NCBI GenBank assembly: GCA_903924855.1
Contig: CAIYCW010000080.1
Span: 1 to 64,000, forward strand
From: an uncultured Rhodospirillales bacterium
GTDB taxonomy: Bacteria > Pseudomonadota > Alphaproteobacteria > Acetobacterales > Acetobacteraceae
DNA length: 64,000 bases
Reading direction: 5' to 3'
Below the pieces are notes generated by a model. It made no database searches, was not told the DNA's origin, and saw only the letters and a program-made list of their open reading frames with translations. The position numbers and the translations under genes were made by a program. Shown piece by piece: positions 1 to 8,807 of this stretch. The stretch's first letter is position 1; each line of letters starts with the position of its first letter.

Positions 1-28
1 CCGAGCCCCTGGACCTCGATTGATTGAG

Positions 29-97
29 GTCATGGCAGGTAAGGGGGCCGATCGGGCCTCACGTCAGGCGCGTGTCGGCCCCCTTACCTGCCATGAC
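29..97. repeat. Perfect 23-bp inverted repeat downstream of the M24 peptidase
   Basis: Positions 29-51 and 75-97 are exact reverse complements (each arm holds a GGCAGGTAAGGGGGCC-type core) with a 23-nt loop. It lies downstream of the stop of the minus-strand peptidase gene at 181, so it could act as a transcript-end hairpin, though no T-tract follows. A palindromic intergenic repeat is equally possible. The neighbouring gene on the other side is outside the window. Confidence 0.7.
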
Positions 98-111
98 CCA
101 ACGAAAGGGTT

Positions 112-155
112 CCAAGGGCTCTGCCCTTGGCGGGTTTCGAAAGGGCGGAGCCCTT
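112..155. repeat. Compound GC-rich hairpin element
   Basis: Two short palindromes lie close together: CCAAGGGC/GCCCTTGG at 112-119 and 123-130, and AAGGGC/GCCCTT at 141-146 and 150-155. They fill the space between the 23-bp inverted repeat and the peptidase stop codon. Such stacked GGGC/GCCC hairpins are common intergenic repeats in GC-rich alphaproteobacteria. A role in transcription termination or mRNA 3'-end protection is inferred. Confidence 0.5.
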
Positions 156-180
156 CGCCTTCCTCTCCTCTCCGCCGCAG

Positions 181-1338
181 CTAGGTCACGACCAGGTCGC
201 GGCCGCAGGGTTGGGTCCACCATTCCACGCCGTTTTCGGTCACCAGGAAGGTGTCTTCGGTGTGGTGGCGGCAGCCTTCGTGGTAGTAGCTGAATTCCAG
301 GCACACCACGGTGCCGGGTTCCAGCACGGTTCGATTGACCTGGTTCATCCGCGGTTCCTCATGGGAGCTGAGGCCGAGGCCATGGCCGATGAATTCGCGC
401 GGGAAGTTGTTCAGGTGGCGGCTGATCTTGGCGTAGGCCTCATCGAAGATTTCGCCGCCGGTGCGGCCTGGTTTCAGGCCGAGCCCGGTTTCGATCTGCA
501 CGTCGTTGAGCCATTTCCAGATGTCTTTGTGGCGCTCGGTGGTCTGTCCCACGAAGTAGGAGCGCACGAAATCGGCCGGGTAGCCTTTCCAGCTCGCCCC
601 CATGTCGACCTTGACGAAGTCGCCCTGTGCCAGCACGTGGCCGGTGGGCCATTGCGCGTGGGCGGCGAAGGATGTGTCTGGCGAGCAGCCGATATTGATG
701 AAATTGATGCCATGTGCGCCTTCCTGCATCATCCGCACCAGGGCGGCCTTGTGCAGGTCTTCGTCCGAGGCGCCGACGCGGATGGCGTTGCGGAAGCTTT
801 CATGGGCCTTGATGGTGATCTCGGTGGCGCGTCGCAGCCGTGCCACTTCCTCGGGTGTTTTCACCATGCGCACGCGTTCGATGTCGGAGGCCACGTCCAC
901 AATCGTGTTGCCGTCCAGCAGCGCTTCGAGTTTGGCGCGGAAGCCTGAGGTCAGCAGCTCGCCTTCGGTGCCCACCACCAGGCCCTTCACCTTGCGTTCA
1001 GCCAGGATCGCGGCGGCGGCGGTGAAGAAATCCGGGTAGAAATGTGTGTCCACATCGGTGAAGAACTCGGCCATCGCATAGGCGCGCACGTCTTCGATCC
1101 AGGTCTGCGTCATCGCCAGGTGCAGATCGACGGCGGGCACCACCAGCGCCGGCTTGCGGGTCGGATCTGCGAAGTAGAACACGCAGAACGGCCGGTATCC
1201 CAGGCTGCCGCCATTGTGGAAGAAATCCGTCATGTATTTGGAGTTTTCCACCCCGCGCAGGATCAGCAGATCCACGCCACGGTGTTGCATCATTTCGCGC
1301 AGACGGGGTTCGTTGAGCAGCAGCGGCGTCCTGGACAT
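181..1338 (-). CDS. M24 family metallopeptidase (Xaa-Pro dipeptidase/creatinase-like)
   Basis: A 385-residue cytoplasmic pita-bread enzyme. An N-terminal creatinase-like domain (about residues 10-155) precedes the M24 catalytic domain. All five metal ligands can be placed: D245 and D256 in the VDMGASWKGYPADF segment, H319 in GHGLGLSSHEEP, E348 and E361. The reaction is probably hydrolysis of an Xaa-Pro bond or a related C-N bond; creatinase-type substrates cannot be excluded. I start at 1338 because GGAGGG precedes this ATG and the family begins here; the reading frame stays open to 1476 without similarity. It is divergent from the ABC operon at 1532, with a 193-bp shared upstream region, which suggests it processes what that importer brings in (inference). 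Confidence 0.85.
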   Translation of the reverse strand: MSRTPLLLNEPRLREMMQHRGVDLLILRGVENSKYMTDFFHNGGSLGYRPFCVFYFADPTRKPALVVPAVDLHLAMTQTWIEDVRAYAMAEFFTDVDTHFYPDFFTAAAAILAERKVKGLVVGTEGELLTSGFRAKLEALLDGNTIVDVASDIERVRMVKTPEEVARLRRATEITIKAHESFRNAIRVGASDEDLHKAALVRMMQEGAHGINFINIGCSPDTSFAAHAQWPTGHVLAQGDFVKVDMGASWKGYPADFVRSYFVGQTTERHKDIWKWLNDVQIETGLGLKPGRTGGEIFDEAYAKISRHLNNFPREFIGHGLGLSSHEEPRMNQVNRTVLEPGTVVCLEFSYYHEGCRHHTEDTFLVTENGVEWWTQPCGRDLVVT

Positions 1339-1531
1339 GGCAAGCCCTCCTTCGATGCCATCAAGCGTCCGACAATGATGCCGGAACGTCAACAATGGCG
1401 TGATGCTTGCATAACTGTTTTGAGGGTTGGGCCGCGCACCAATCCGGGCCGCATCGTGGTGCTTGACCATCGGCAAATGAGCGGTTCACGCTGTTGCGCA
1501 CTGGCGACGTCGTTCTCCTGAGGAGACCAAC

Positions 1532-2590
1532 ATGAGCGTCTTGAAGCCTGGTAGCCTGACCCGCCGCGGCCTGATCGCCGCCGCCGCAGCAGCCCCCCTG
1601 GCGCGCCCCCATATCGCGCGCGCCGAGCCGATCACCCTGGTGCTCGGCTCCAATGGCGGCGACGAATACAAGGCCATGTATGAGGCCGTCTATCGGCGCT
1701 TCGAGCAGAAATACAACGCCAAGATCGTCCCGGTCTTCGCCGATGGCGCCACTTTGCTCAACAAGGTGATCGCGGAGAAGGCCAACCCCTCGATGGACGC
1801 CACCGTCACCTATCAGGGCGGCTGGGAGATCGGCAAAGCCGAGGGTGTGTTCGAGAAGGTGGATTTCAAATCCATCCCCAACTCGGACAAGATCTACGAC
1901 TTCCTGCGCGACAAGGACGGCTACGGCCCGTTCTGCAACTTCACCGCCTGGGGCATCTGCTACAACAAGGACGAGATCAAGAAGCCGCCGCAATCCTTCA
2001 AGGACCTCTGGAAGCCGGACTACAAGGGGCAGGTCATGGTGGGCGGCATCTATCACTGGCAGATCCACCTGGCCGCCTTCGCCCATGCCTGGACCGGCGA
2101 TCAGACCAAGATCGACACCGCCTTCGACAAGATGAAGCAACTCGCCCCCGATCTGGCCGGCTTCTACGGCCTCACCTCGGATGCACAATCCAAGTTCCAG
2201 CAGGGCATCGGCAACATCGCCACCTGGTACAGCCGCACCGTCCAGCGTCTGAACGCCGTGGGCGTGCCGCTCGCCTTCCAGACCCCGGAGGAGGGCGCCT
2301 TCCTGTATCCGATCGCCTATCAGGCGGTGAAAGGCACCAAGAAGCTCGATCTGGTGCAAAAGCTGATGGGGGAGATGTACGACCCGGATGCCTCGGTGAA
2401 GCTTGCCGAGCTGAACGGCTACATCCCCGGCAACCGCGAGGTGAAGCTGCCGCCGCAGCTCGCCGCCGGCATGCTCACCTATGACGAGGTGCTCAAGGCG
2501 CATAACTGGGACTGGACGCTGATCAACACCAACCAGGATGCCTGGCTGTCACGCTGGAACGCCGAAATCCGCCCGCTGCTGAAGGGCTGA
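1532..2590 (+). CDS. ABC transporter periplasmic substrate-binding protein (PotD/polyamine-opine type)
   Basis: This 352-residue protein starts with a Tat-like leader (TRRGLIAAAAAAPLARP, cleavage likely after IARA), followed by a periplasmic binding fold of the spermidine/putrescine/iron-type family: LVLGSNGGDEYKAMYE, an FEQKYNAKIV segment, and YKGQVMVGG in the middle. It is the first gene of a binding protein-permease-permease-ATPase-cyclase operon. GAGGAG lies about 10 nt before the ATG. The substrate is unknown; family members bind polyamines, opines or small organic cations. The permease starts 4 nt after its stop. Confidence 0.85.
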   Translation: MSVLKPGSLTRRGLIAAAAAAPLARPHIARAEPITLVLGSNGGDEYKAMYEAVYRRFEQKYNAKIVPVFADGATLLNKVIAEKANPSMDATVTYQGGWEIGKAEGVFEKVDFKSIPNSDKIYDFLRDKDGYGPFCNFTAWGICYNKDEIKKPPQSFKDLWKPDYKGQVMVGGIYHWQIHLAAFAHAWTGDQTKIDTAFDKMKQLAPDLAGFYGLTSDAQSKFQQGIGNIATWYSRTVQRLNAVGVPLAFQTPEEGAFLYPIAYQAVKGTKKLDLVQKLMGEMYDPDASVKLAELNGYIPGNREVKLPPQLAAGMLTYDEVLKAHNWDWTLINTNQDAWLSRWNAEIRPLLKG

Positions 2591-2594
2591 GGCG

Positions 2595-3449
2595 TTGCGC
2601 CGCACCTGGCTGGCCTGGGCCTGGCTGGCGCTGCCGGTGGCATATTTCTGCGTGCTGTTCGCGATTCCGCTGCTGGATCTGCTGCGGATGGGCTTCTCCA
2701 AGCCTTTGCCGCAGCACATCACCGGCGGCGATTTCTCGCTCGACAATTTCATCGAGATCTTCACCAACAAGCTCTACCGGGACACGCTGTGGGTGACGGT
2801 GCGCATCGGCATCACCGTCTCGCTGGCCACGCTGTTGCTGGGCTATCCGCTGGCGCTGTTCCTCGCCCGCACCCAGTCGCGCGCCAAGGGCGTGCTGCTG
2901 TTTCTCACCCTCTCGCCGATCCTGATCAGCGTGGTGGTGCGCGCCTATGGCTGGATCGTGCTGCTGTCCAACCGCGGGCTGGTGAACTCGGCGCTGATGC
3001 AGCTCGGCCTGATCGCGCGGCCGATCAAGCTGATCTTCAACGAGACCGGCATCGTCATCGCCACCACCCATGTGCTGCTGCCCTTCATGGTGCTGGCCAT
3101 TCTGGGCAGCCTGCAATCGCTGGACATCGCGTTGGAGGATGCCGCCGCAAGCCTCGGCGCCAGGCGCTGGCAGGTGCTGCGCGACGTGGTGATCCCGCTC
3201 TCGCTGCCAGGCGTCGCGGCCGGCGTCATGCTGGTGTTCATCCTGGGCGTGTCCTCCTTCGTGACACCCATTCTACTGGGCGGTCAGGTGGTGCTGACCG
3301 TGCCGGTGCTGGCGCTGCAACAATTCACCACCGCCTTCAACTGGGCGTTCGGCTCGGCCATCACCCTGTTTCTGCTCGCAGCCGTGCTCGCCATCACCAT
3401 CACCTATGACCGGCTGCTGCAAAGCCGGCTCGCGCGCGGTGCCGCATGA
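2595..3449 (+). CDS. ABC transporter permease (PotB type)
   Basis: A 284-residue inner-membrane subunit with six predicted hydrophobic segments and a binding-protein-dependent transport (BPD) loop, EDAAASLGARRWQVLRDVVIP, the EAA motif that contacts the ATPase. The start is TTG at 2595, 4 nt after the binding-protein stop; the next in-frame ATG falls beyond the first transmembrane helix, so TTG is preferred. With the next gene it forms the heterodimeric channel. Its last 4 nt overlap the next permease (ATGA), indicating translational coupling. Confidence 0.88.
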   Translation: MRRTWLAWAWLALPVAYFCVLFAIPLLDLLRMGFSKPLPQHITGGDFSLDNFIEIFTNKLYRDTLWVTVRIGITVSLATLLLGYPLALFLARTQSRAKGVLLFLTLSPILISVVVRAYGWIVLLSNRGLVNSALMQLGLIARPIKLIFNETGIVIATTHVLLPFMVLAILGSLQSLDIALEDAAASLGARRWQVLRDVVIPLSLPGVAAGVMLVFILGVSSFVTPILLGGQVVLTVPVLALQQFTTAFNWAFGSAITLFLLAAVLAITITYDRLLQSRLARGAA

Positions 3450-4261
3450 TCGGCCGCGCGCTGTTTCACGCCTTCATCGGCCTGATCTATCTGTTCATCA
3501 CCTTGCCGATCCTGGTCGTGCTGGTCGCCTCGGTCTCCACCACGCCCTATCTCGTCTTCCCGCCGCGCGGCTTCACGCTGCGCTGGTTCGCCGACCTGAA
3601 CCAGCTGGGCGATTTCATCGTGGCCTTCGAATACAGTTTCGAGGTGGCGATCCTGGCCACGGCACTGTCCATGCTGCTGGGGACCTGGATCGCGCTCATC
3701 CTCGGCCGCACCAGCTTCGCCGGCCGCGGCGCGCTGATGAGCTTCTTCCTCTCGCCCATCATCCTGCCGGAGCTCGCGGTGGCCGTGGGGCTGTTGCAGT
3801 ATTTCAGCCAGAGCGGCCTGATCCACGGCCTGCTGGCGGTGGTGCTGGCGCATTCCATCATCTGCACGCCCTATGCGGTGCGCACCATCACGGCTGCCAC
3901 GCTGCGCGCCGATCGCAGCGTGGAGGATTGTGCGGCCAGCCTTGGCGCCCCACCCTGGCGCGTGCTGCGCGACATCACCCTGCCGCTGCTCAGACCCGGC
4001 CTGCTGGCGGCTGCCATCATGGCCTTCGTCATCTCCTTCGACAACGTGACGATCTCGCTCTTCCTCTCCGCCCCGGGCCGCATCACGCTGCCCGCGCTGC
4101 TGTTCAACCAGGCCGCCGAGACCGGGCTCAACACCACCATCGCCGCCGTCTCGGCCCTGCTGGTGATCTTCATGATGGGGCTGATGCTGATCGTCGAACG
4201 CGCCATCGGGCTTGAGACCTTCTTCCAAAGCGCCGTCGCCCCGCGCAGGAGGGCCGCGTAA
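3446..4261 (+). CDS. ABC transporter permease (PotC type)
   Basis: Second channel subunit, 271 residues, six membrane segments. The EAA loop is readable as VEDCAASLGAPPWRVLRDITLP at about residues 155-176, with the conserved glycine. The start ATG overlaps the stop of the first permease by 4 nt, and its own TAA shares an A with the ATG of the ATPase gene (TAATG). Such tight coupling implies stoichiometric production of the importer. Substrate is not deducible from the sequence. Confidence 0.88.
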   Translation: MIGRALFHAFIGLIYLFITLPILVVLVASVSTTPYLVFPPRGFTLRWFADLNQLGDFIVAFEYSFEVAILATALSMLLGTWIALILGRTSFAGRGALMSFFLSPIILPELAVAVGLLQYFSQSGLIHGLLAVVLAHSIICTPYAVRTITAATLRADRSVEDCAASLGAPPWRVLRDITLPLLRPGLLAAAIMAFVISFDNVTISLFLSAPGRITLPALLFNQAAETGLNTTIAAVSALLVIFMMGLMLIVERAIGLETFFQSAVAPRRRAA

Positions 4262-5328
4262 TGGCAACCAGCCTCGTCCTTGAACGCGTCACCCGCGGCT
4301 TCGGCCTGCTCACCGCGGTCAACAGCATCGATCTCGTGGTCGAGCCTGGTGAATTCCTGGCCCTGCTCGGCCCCAGCGGCTGCGGCAAGACCACGCTGCT
4401 GCGGCTGATCGCGGGCTTCCTCAGCCCCGATTCCGGCCGCATCCTGTGCGATGGCGAGGACATCACGAAGCTTCCGCCGCATCGCCGCAGGTTGGGCGTG
4501 GTGTTTCAGAACTACGCGCTCTTCCCGCACATGACGGTGCTGGAGAATGTCGGCTACGGGCTGAAGGTGACCGGCATCCCCCGCGCCGAGGCCACCGCCC
4601 GCGCCCGCGCGGCACTCGCCCGGGTCGGCCTGCCCGCGCAGGATGACCGTTTTCCCGCCCAGCTCTCCGGCGGCCAGCAGCAGCGCGTGGCGCTGGCGCG
4701 CGCCATGGTGATCGAACCCCGCCTGCTGCTGCTCGACGAGCCGCTGAGCGCGCTCGACAAATCCCTGCGCGAGGAGATGCAGGTGGAGCTGCGCCTGCTG
4801 CAGCAGCGCCTGGGCATCACCACCATCTTCGTCACCCATGACCAGGAGGAGGCGCTGACCCTGTCCGACCGCGTCGCCGTCATGCGCGCCGGCCGCATCG
4901 AGCAGCTCGGAACCCCGCGTGAGGTCTATGACACGCCGTCCAGCCAGTTCGTCGCCACCTTCCTCGGCACCACCAACCTGCTGGACGGCACCGTGACCGC
5001 CATCGCGGGGGATATCGCAACCGTGCGCATCGAGGCAGCGGAGTTCAGCTTTCCCGCAACGGACCTGCAACCCGGCCAATCGGTGCGCGTCACGCTGCGG
5101 CCGGAGAACGCGCTCATCACCCAAGGCGGCCACGGCATGCAAGGCCAGATCCGCGATGTGCTGTTCCAGGGCCATCGCCTGATCGTGCTGTTCGAAACCA
5201 TAGCCGGGCGTGAGCTGCGCGCCTTCTGCCCGCCCAGCTCCGGTCCCTGGGCCAAGGGCAGCCCGGCCTGTCTGAGCTGGGCGGTGGGGCAGGCCGCCAT
5301 CATGAGCAAGGAGAGCCAGCATGCCTGA
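4261..5328 (+). CDS. ABC transporter ATP-binding protein (PotA type)
   Basis: A 355-residue ATPase with Walker A GPSGCGKTT at residues 37-45, Q-loop VVFQNYALFPHM, signature LSGGQQQR, Walker B LLLLDEP and the switch histidine in FVTHDQEEA. A C-terminal TOBE domain (about 285-345) is typical of PotA/FbpC-type importers and may sense substrate. It completes the polyamine/opine-type transporter. The 3' end overlaps the following cyclase-like gene by 8 nt, so the two are cotranslated. Confidence 0.9.
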   Translation: MATSLVLERVTRGFGLLTAVNSIDLVVEPGEFLALLGPSGCGKTTLLRLIAGFLSPDSGRILCDGEDITKLPPHRRRLGVVFQNYALFPHMTVLENVGYGLKVTGIPRAEATARARAALARVGLPAQDDRFPAQLSGGQQQRVALARAMVIEPRLLLLDEPLSALDKSLREEMQVELRLLQQRLGITTIFVTHDQEEALTLSDRVAVMRAGRIEQLGTPREVYDTPSSQFVATFLGTTNLLDGTVTAIAGDIATVRIEAAEFSFPATDLQPGQSVRVTLRPENALITQGGHGMQGQIRDVLFQGHRLIVLFETIAGRELRAFCPPSSGPWAKGSPACLSWAVGQAAIMSKESQHA

Positions 5329-6343
5329 AATCCTCGGCGAATATGTCGATCGCGCCGTCAACATCGAGATGCGTTTCGGCGCCGGCCTGCCGCGCGGTGT
5401 GACGCACCGCCTGTATGACGCGGCGCGCGCCCATCACGGCAAGCCGCTCACCTGGCTTGCCGCCCAATCCCTCAAGGATCGCATCAGGCGCGGCGACCAT
5501 GTCCTGGTCGTCACCGGCGCCGGCTCCTGGCCCTGGCTGCCGAAAGGCGAGACGGACGGGCCGCTGGGTGCCGCCGCCATCGCCCGCGCGCTCGATTTCG
5601 GCCTCGGCGCCAAATGCGTGGTGCTGGCCGAGGAGCGCAACCTGCCGCCGGTGATCGCCTGTGTGGAGGCCGCGGGCCTGGTCTCCGCCGACCGCGCGCT
5701 GTTCGACGCGCGCACCGGCGCCGCCTTCATCCAGCCCTTCCCGCTGGGGTTGGAGGCCGGCCGTGCCGAGGCGCGCCGGATCGTTGATGAATTCCGCCCC
5801 ACCGCCATGGTGTTCATCGAAAAGGCCGGCCCCAACAGGAACGGCATCTTCCACAGCATTCTCGGCACCGGTCGGCCGGACACGATGATGGCCAACGCGC
5901 ATTGTCTGGTCGACATCGCCAAGGCGGAGGGGATTCTCACCATCGGCATCGGCGATGGCGGCAACGAGATCGGCTTCGGCCTGGTGGCGGAGGCGGTGCG
6001 CGAGATCCAGCCCTTCGGTGCCATGTGCAAATGCCCCTGTCAGGGCGGGGTCGCCACCGTCACCGGCACGGATGTGCTGGTCGCGGCCGCCGTCTCCAAC
6101 TGGGGCGCCTATGGCATCGCCGCGATGATCGCGGCCCTGGTCGGCGATCCGGAGGTTCTGCACGACACGGATGCTGAAACCCGCATGCTGATCGACTGCG
6201 TGCGCGCCGGCGGCATGGATGGCGCGGTCGCCCGCCTGGTCCCGCTGGTGGACGGCACATCGGCTGCCACCCAGACCAGCCTGATCACCATCCTGCACGA
6301 GATCGTCCGCAACGGGCTGAAATCCTTCAACCGGCCGTTCTGA
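5321..6343 (+). CDS. D-glutamate cyclase-like protein (DUF4392 family)
   Basis: A 340-residue soluble protein whose sequence matches what I know of the DUF4392/D-glutamate cyclase C-terminal family: GAGSWPWLPKGETDGPLGAAA near the N-terminus, an EKAGPN segment, GIGDGGNEIGFG near residue 210 and a CKCPCQGG cluster near residue 232. The vertebrate family member DGLUCY converts D-glutamate to 5-oxo-D-proline. Here the gene is the last of an ABC-importer operon and overlaps the ATPase gene by 8 nt, so the imported compound may be its substrate or a precursor (inference). The enzymatic assignment rests on family resemblance only. Confidence 0.75.
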   Translation: MPEILGEYVDRAVNIEMRFGAGLPRGVTHRLYDAARAHHGKPLTWLAAQSLKDRIRRGDHVLVVTGAGSWPWLPKGETDGPLGAAAIARALDFGLGAKCVVLAEERNLPPVIACVEAAGLVSADRALFDARTGAAFIQPFPLGLEAGRAEARRIVDEFRPTAMVFIEKAGPNRNGIFHSILGTGRPDTMMANAHCLVDIAKAEGILTIGIGDGGNEIGFGLVAEAVREIQPFGAMCKCPCQGGVATVTGTDVLVAAAVSNWGAYGIAAMIAALVGDPEVLHDTDAETRMLIDCVRAGGMDGAVARLVPLVDGTSAATQTSLITILHEIVRNGLKSFNRPF

Positions 6344-6432
6344 TCCCAGGCCCAACGCAGGGCCGCGCGCCGCGGGTTTGATCTCGGGGCGCGGTACACC
6401 CATGTTGCGGGGGCAATCCCGGAGCAGCGCAC

Positions 6433-7797
6433 ATGGCTTACGACTTCGATCTCTTCGTCATCGGTGGCGGCTCCGGCGGCGTGCGCTGTGCCCGCATCGC
6501 GGCCGGCCTGGGTGCCAAGGTCGCGGTGGCGGAGGCGCGCTTCTGGGGCGGCACCTGCGTGAATGTGGGCTGCGTGCCCAAGAAACTCATGGTCATGGCC
6601 GCCGAATACGGCATGGCCACCGCGGACAGCCACGGCTTCGGCTGGCAGACCGCCCCTGGCGCGCATGACTGGCAGGGCTTCATCACCCGCAAGAACGCCG
6701 AGATCAGCCGCCTCAACGGCATCTACACCAGGCTGCTCACCAATGCCGGCGTCACCGTGTTCGACGCCTATGCAAGCTTCACCGGCCCGCACACGCTTGA
6801 TGTCGGCGGCCAGACCATCACCGCCGAGCGCATCGTCATCGCAACCGGCGGCAAACCCGCGGTGCCGGAATTTCCCGGCGCCGAGCACTGCATCGTCTCG
6901 GATGACGCCTTCTTCCTGCCCGAACGCCCCAGGCGCGTGGCGCTGCTCGGCGGCGGCTACATCGCCGTCGAATTCGCCGGCATCTTCGCGGGCCTCGGCG
7001 CGGAGGTCGATCTCGTCATGCGCCAGGCCCTGCCGCTGCGCGGCTTCGATGAAGAGCTGCGCGAGGGCTTGGCCGAGGCGCTCACCGCAAACGGCGTGCG
7101 CCTGCATGGCGGCTCCGCCGTCACCCGGGTCACCGAGGCGGGCGGCGTCAAGACCATCCACCTCGCCAACGGCACCAGCATCGAGACCGATCTCGTCTTC
7201 GCAGCCCTTGGCCGCACACCCGCCACGCAAGGCCTGGGGCTTGAGGCCGCAGGGGTCGCCACCACCGCCGGCGGCGCCGTTGCGGTGGGCCCGCACGGGG
7301 CCACCAACATCGCCCATATCTTCGCCATCGGTGACGTGACGGACCGACTCAACCTCACCCCCGTCGCCATCGCCGAGGGCCATTCTTTGGCCGAGATGCT
7401 CTACGGCCAGGGCCCGCGCCACTGGCATATCGACCGCACCGCAACCGCCGTCTTCTCCATCCCGCCGATCGCAACCGTGGGCCCCACCGAGGCCGAGGCC
7501 GCCGCCCGCGCCACGATCGACGTCTATGTCTCGCGCTTCACCCCGATGCGCCACACCATCAGCGGCCGGTCGCGCAAGACGCTGATGAAGCTGCTGGTCG
7601 ATCACGAAACGCAAAAGGTGATCGCGGCGCATATGCTGGGGGAGGACGCGCCCGAGATCATCCAGGGCCTGTCCATCGCCATCAATGCCGGCGCCACCAA
7701 GCAGGATTTCGACCGCACCGTCGGCATCCACCCCACCGCCGGCGAGGAATTCGTCACCATGCGCAGCCTGACCCGCCAGGTCGGACCGCAAGGATAG
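6433..7797 (+). CDS. gor: Glutathione-disulfide reductase
   Basis: A 454-residue FAD/NADPH flavoprotein that reduces oxidised glutathione in the cytoplasm. The N-terminal FAD motif is IGGGSGGVRCA. The redox disulfide is C42-C47 in GGTCVNVGCVPKK. The second nucleotide-binding motif is LLGGGYIAVEFAG, the FAD ribityl-binding GD motif is IFAIGDVTDR, and the C-terminal active-site segment is GIHPTAGEEF, whose His acts as the proton donor. The length is that of bacterial Gor. It starts 89 nt after the cyclase-like gene, so it may be a separate unit. Confidence 0.93.
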   Translation: MAYDFDLFVIGGGSGGVRCARIAAGLGAKVAVAEARFWGGTCVNVGCVPKKLMVMAAEYGMATADSHGFGWQTAPGAHDWQGFITRKNAEISRLNGIYTRLLTNAGVTVFDAYASFTGPHTLDVGGQTITAERIVIATGGKPAVPEFPGAEHCIVSDDAFFLPERPRRVALLGGGYIAVEFAGIFAGLGAEVDLVMRQALPLRGFDEELREGLAEALTANGVRLHGGSAVTRVTEAGGVKTIHLANGTSIETDLVFAALGRTPATQGLGLEAAGVATTAGGAVAVGPHGATNIAHIFAIGDVTDRLNLTPVAIAEGHSLAEMLYGQGPRHWHIDRTATAVFSIPPIATVGPTEAEAAARATIDVYVSRFTPMRHTISGRSRKTLMKLLVDHETQKVIAAHMLGEDAPEIIQGLSIAINAGATKQDFDRTVGIHPTAGEEFVTMRSLTRQVGPQG

Positions 7798-7902
7798 GTT
7801 TCGGCCTGGCCTCGATAAGCTTTCGTTTTTCCAGCAATCCGTTGTTGGGATTGCATTCGGCTTTGCCTATATTCCTGGCTTGGTATCCAAGCTGAGGTCG
7901 GC

Positions 7903-8805
7903 ATGCGGCGTATTGTGGCTGGGGTGATCTGCCTTCTGGTGATGGGGGCCCCGCACGCCTGGTCGCGGGCCGGCGATGGCTCCTCCATCGGCAGCCGTGG
8001 CAGCCAGACCTTCAGCCTGCCATCGCCCAACCGCACCGCCCCCTATGGCGCGCAGCCGCTGCAGCGCAGCCTCACCCCCAGCCCGAATTTCGGAACCCAG
8101 CCGCAGCCCAGCGTCGGCTCGCCCGTCCCGCCGCCCTTCACCCCTCCGGCGCAGCGCGGCTCCTTCATGCAGGGCATGCTGGGCGGCTTCGTCGGGGCAG
8201 GATTGCTGGGCATGCTGGCCGGCGGCGGCATGTTCCATGGCGTGACCGATCTCGGCGCGCTGTTCGGCCTCATCCTGCAGCTCACGCTGCTCTACATGGC
8301 GTTTCGCGTCGTCTCCGGCCTGGTGTTCAGCGCCCGCACCGCCTTCGCCGGTGGCGGCAGCGCGGCCCCCCCGGGCCCGCAGATCATGCCCGCCCCGCAC
8401 AGCATCCCGATCGGCCCGCAGGATTATCAGGCCTTCGAACGCACGCTGCAGGGCGTCCAGCACGCCTGGTCCCAGCACGACATCAACACGATGCGCCTGC
8501 TCGCCTCGCCCGAGATGGTCAGCTATTTTGGCGAACAGATGGCCGAGCAGACCAGCCGCGGCGTGCGCAACGTGGTGGACAATGTCCGCCTCGAACAGGG
8601 AGACATCTCGGATGCCTGGGAGGAAGGCGGGCGGGAATACGCAACCGTCGCCATGCGCTTCTCCATGACAGACATCACCTATGACGGCGCCGGCCGCGTG
8701 GTGCAGGGCCAGCCCGGCCTGCGCAGCACCGCAACCGAATACTGGACCTTCATGCGGGTGCCCGGCGGGCGCTGGCTGCTCTCCGCCATCCAGCAGGCAC
8801 GCTGA
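7903..8805 (+). CDS. Secreted or membrane Tim44-like domain protein
   Basis: A 300-residue protein with a signal sequence (MRRIVAGVICLLVMGAPHAWS), a Ser/Pro/Gln-rich low-complexity stretch (about 25-90), a Gly-rich hydrophobic hairpin (GMLGGFVGAGLLGMLAGGGM, then a second hydrophobic segment, about 95-145) and a C-terminal Tim44-like domain (about 180-300) that ends with WTFMRVPGGRWLLSAIQQA. This architecture matches alphaproteobacterial Tim44/TimA relatives of the mitochondrial import motor subunit, whose bacterial role is not firmly known. GAGG precedes the ATG. It ends 2 nt before the D-aminopeptidase gene, so the two are probably cotranscribed. Confidence 0.8.
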   Translation: MRRIVAGVICLLVMGAPHAWSRAGDGSSIGSRGSQTFSLPSPNRTAPYGAQPLQRSLTPSPNFGTQPQPSVGSPVPPPFTPPAQRGSFMQGMLGGFVGAGLLGMLAGGGMFHGVTDLGALFGLILQLTLLYMAFRVVSGLVFSARTAFAGGGSAAPPGPQIMPAPHSIPIGPQDYQAFERTLQGVQHAWSQHDINTMRLLASPEMVSYFGEQMAEQTSRGVRNVVDNVRLEQGDISDAWEEGGREYATVAMRFSMTDITYDGAGRVVQGQPGLRSTATEYWTFMRVPGGRWLLSAIQQAR

Positions 8806-8807
8806 AC

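Noticed and set aside
7834-7854. GCAATCC/GGATTGC hairpin as terminator of gor
   Set aside because: Only a 7-bp stem, without a downstream T-tract; it could equally be part of the promoter region of the Tim44-like gene.
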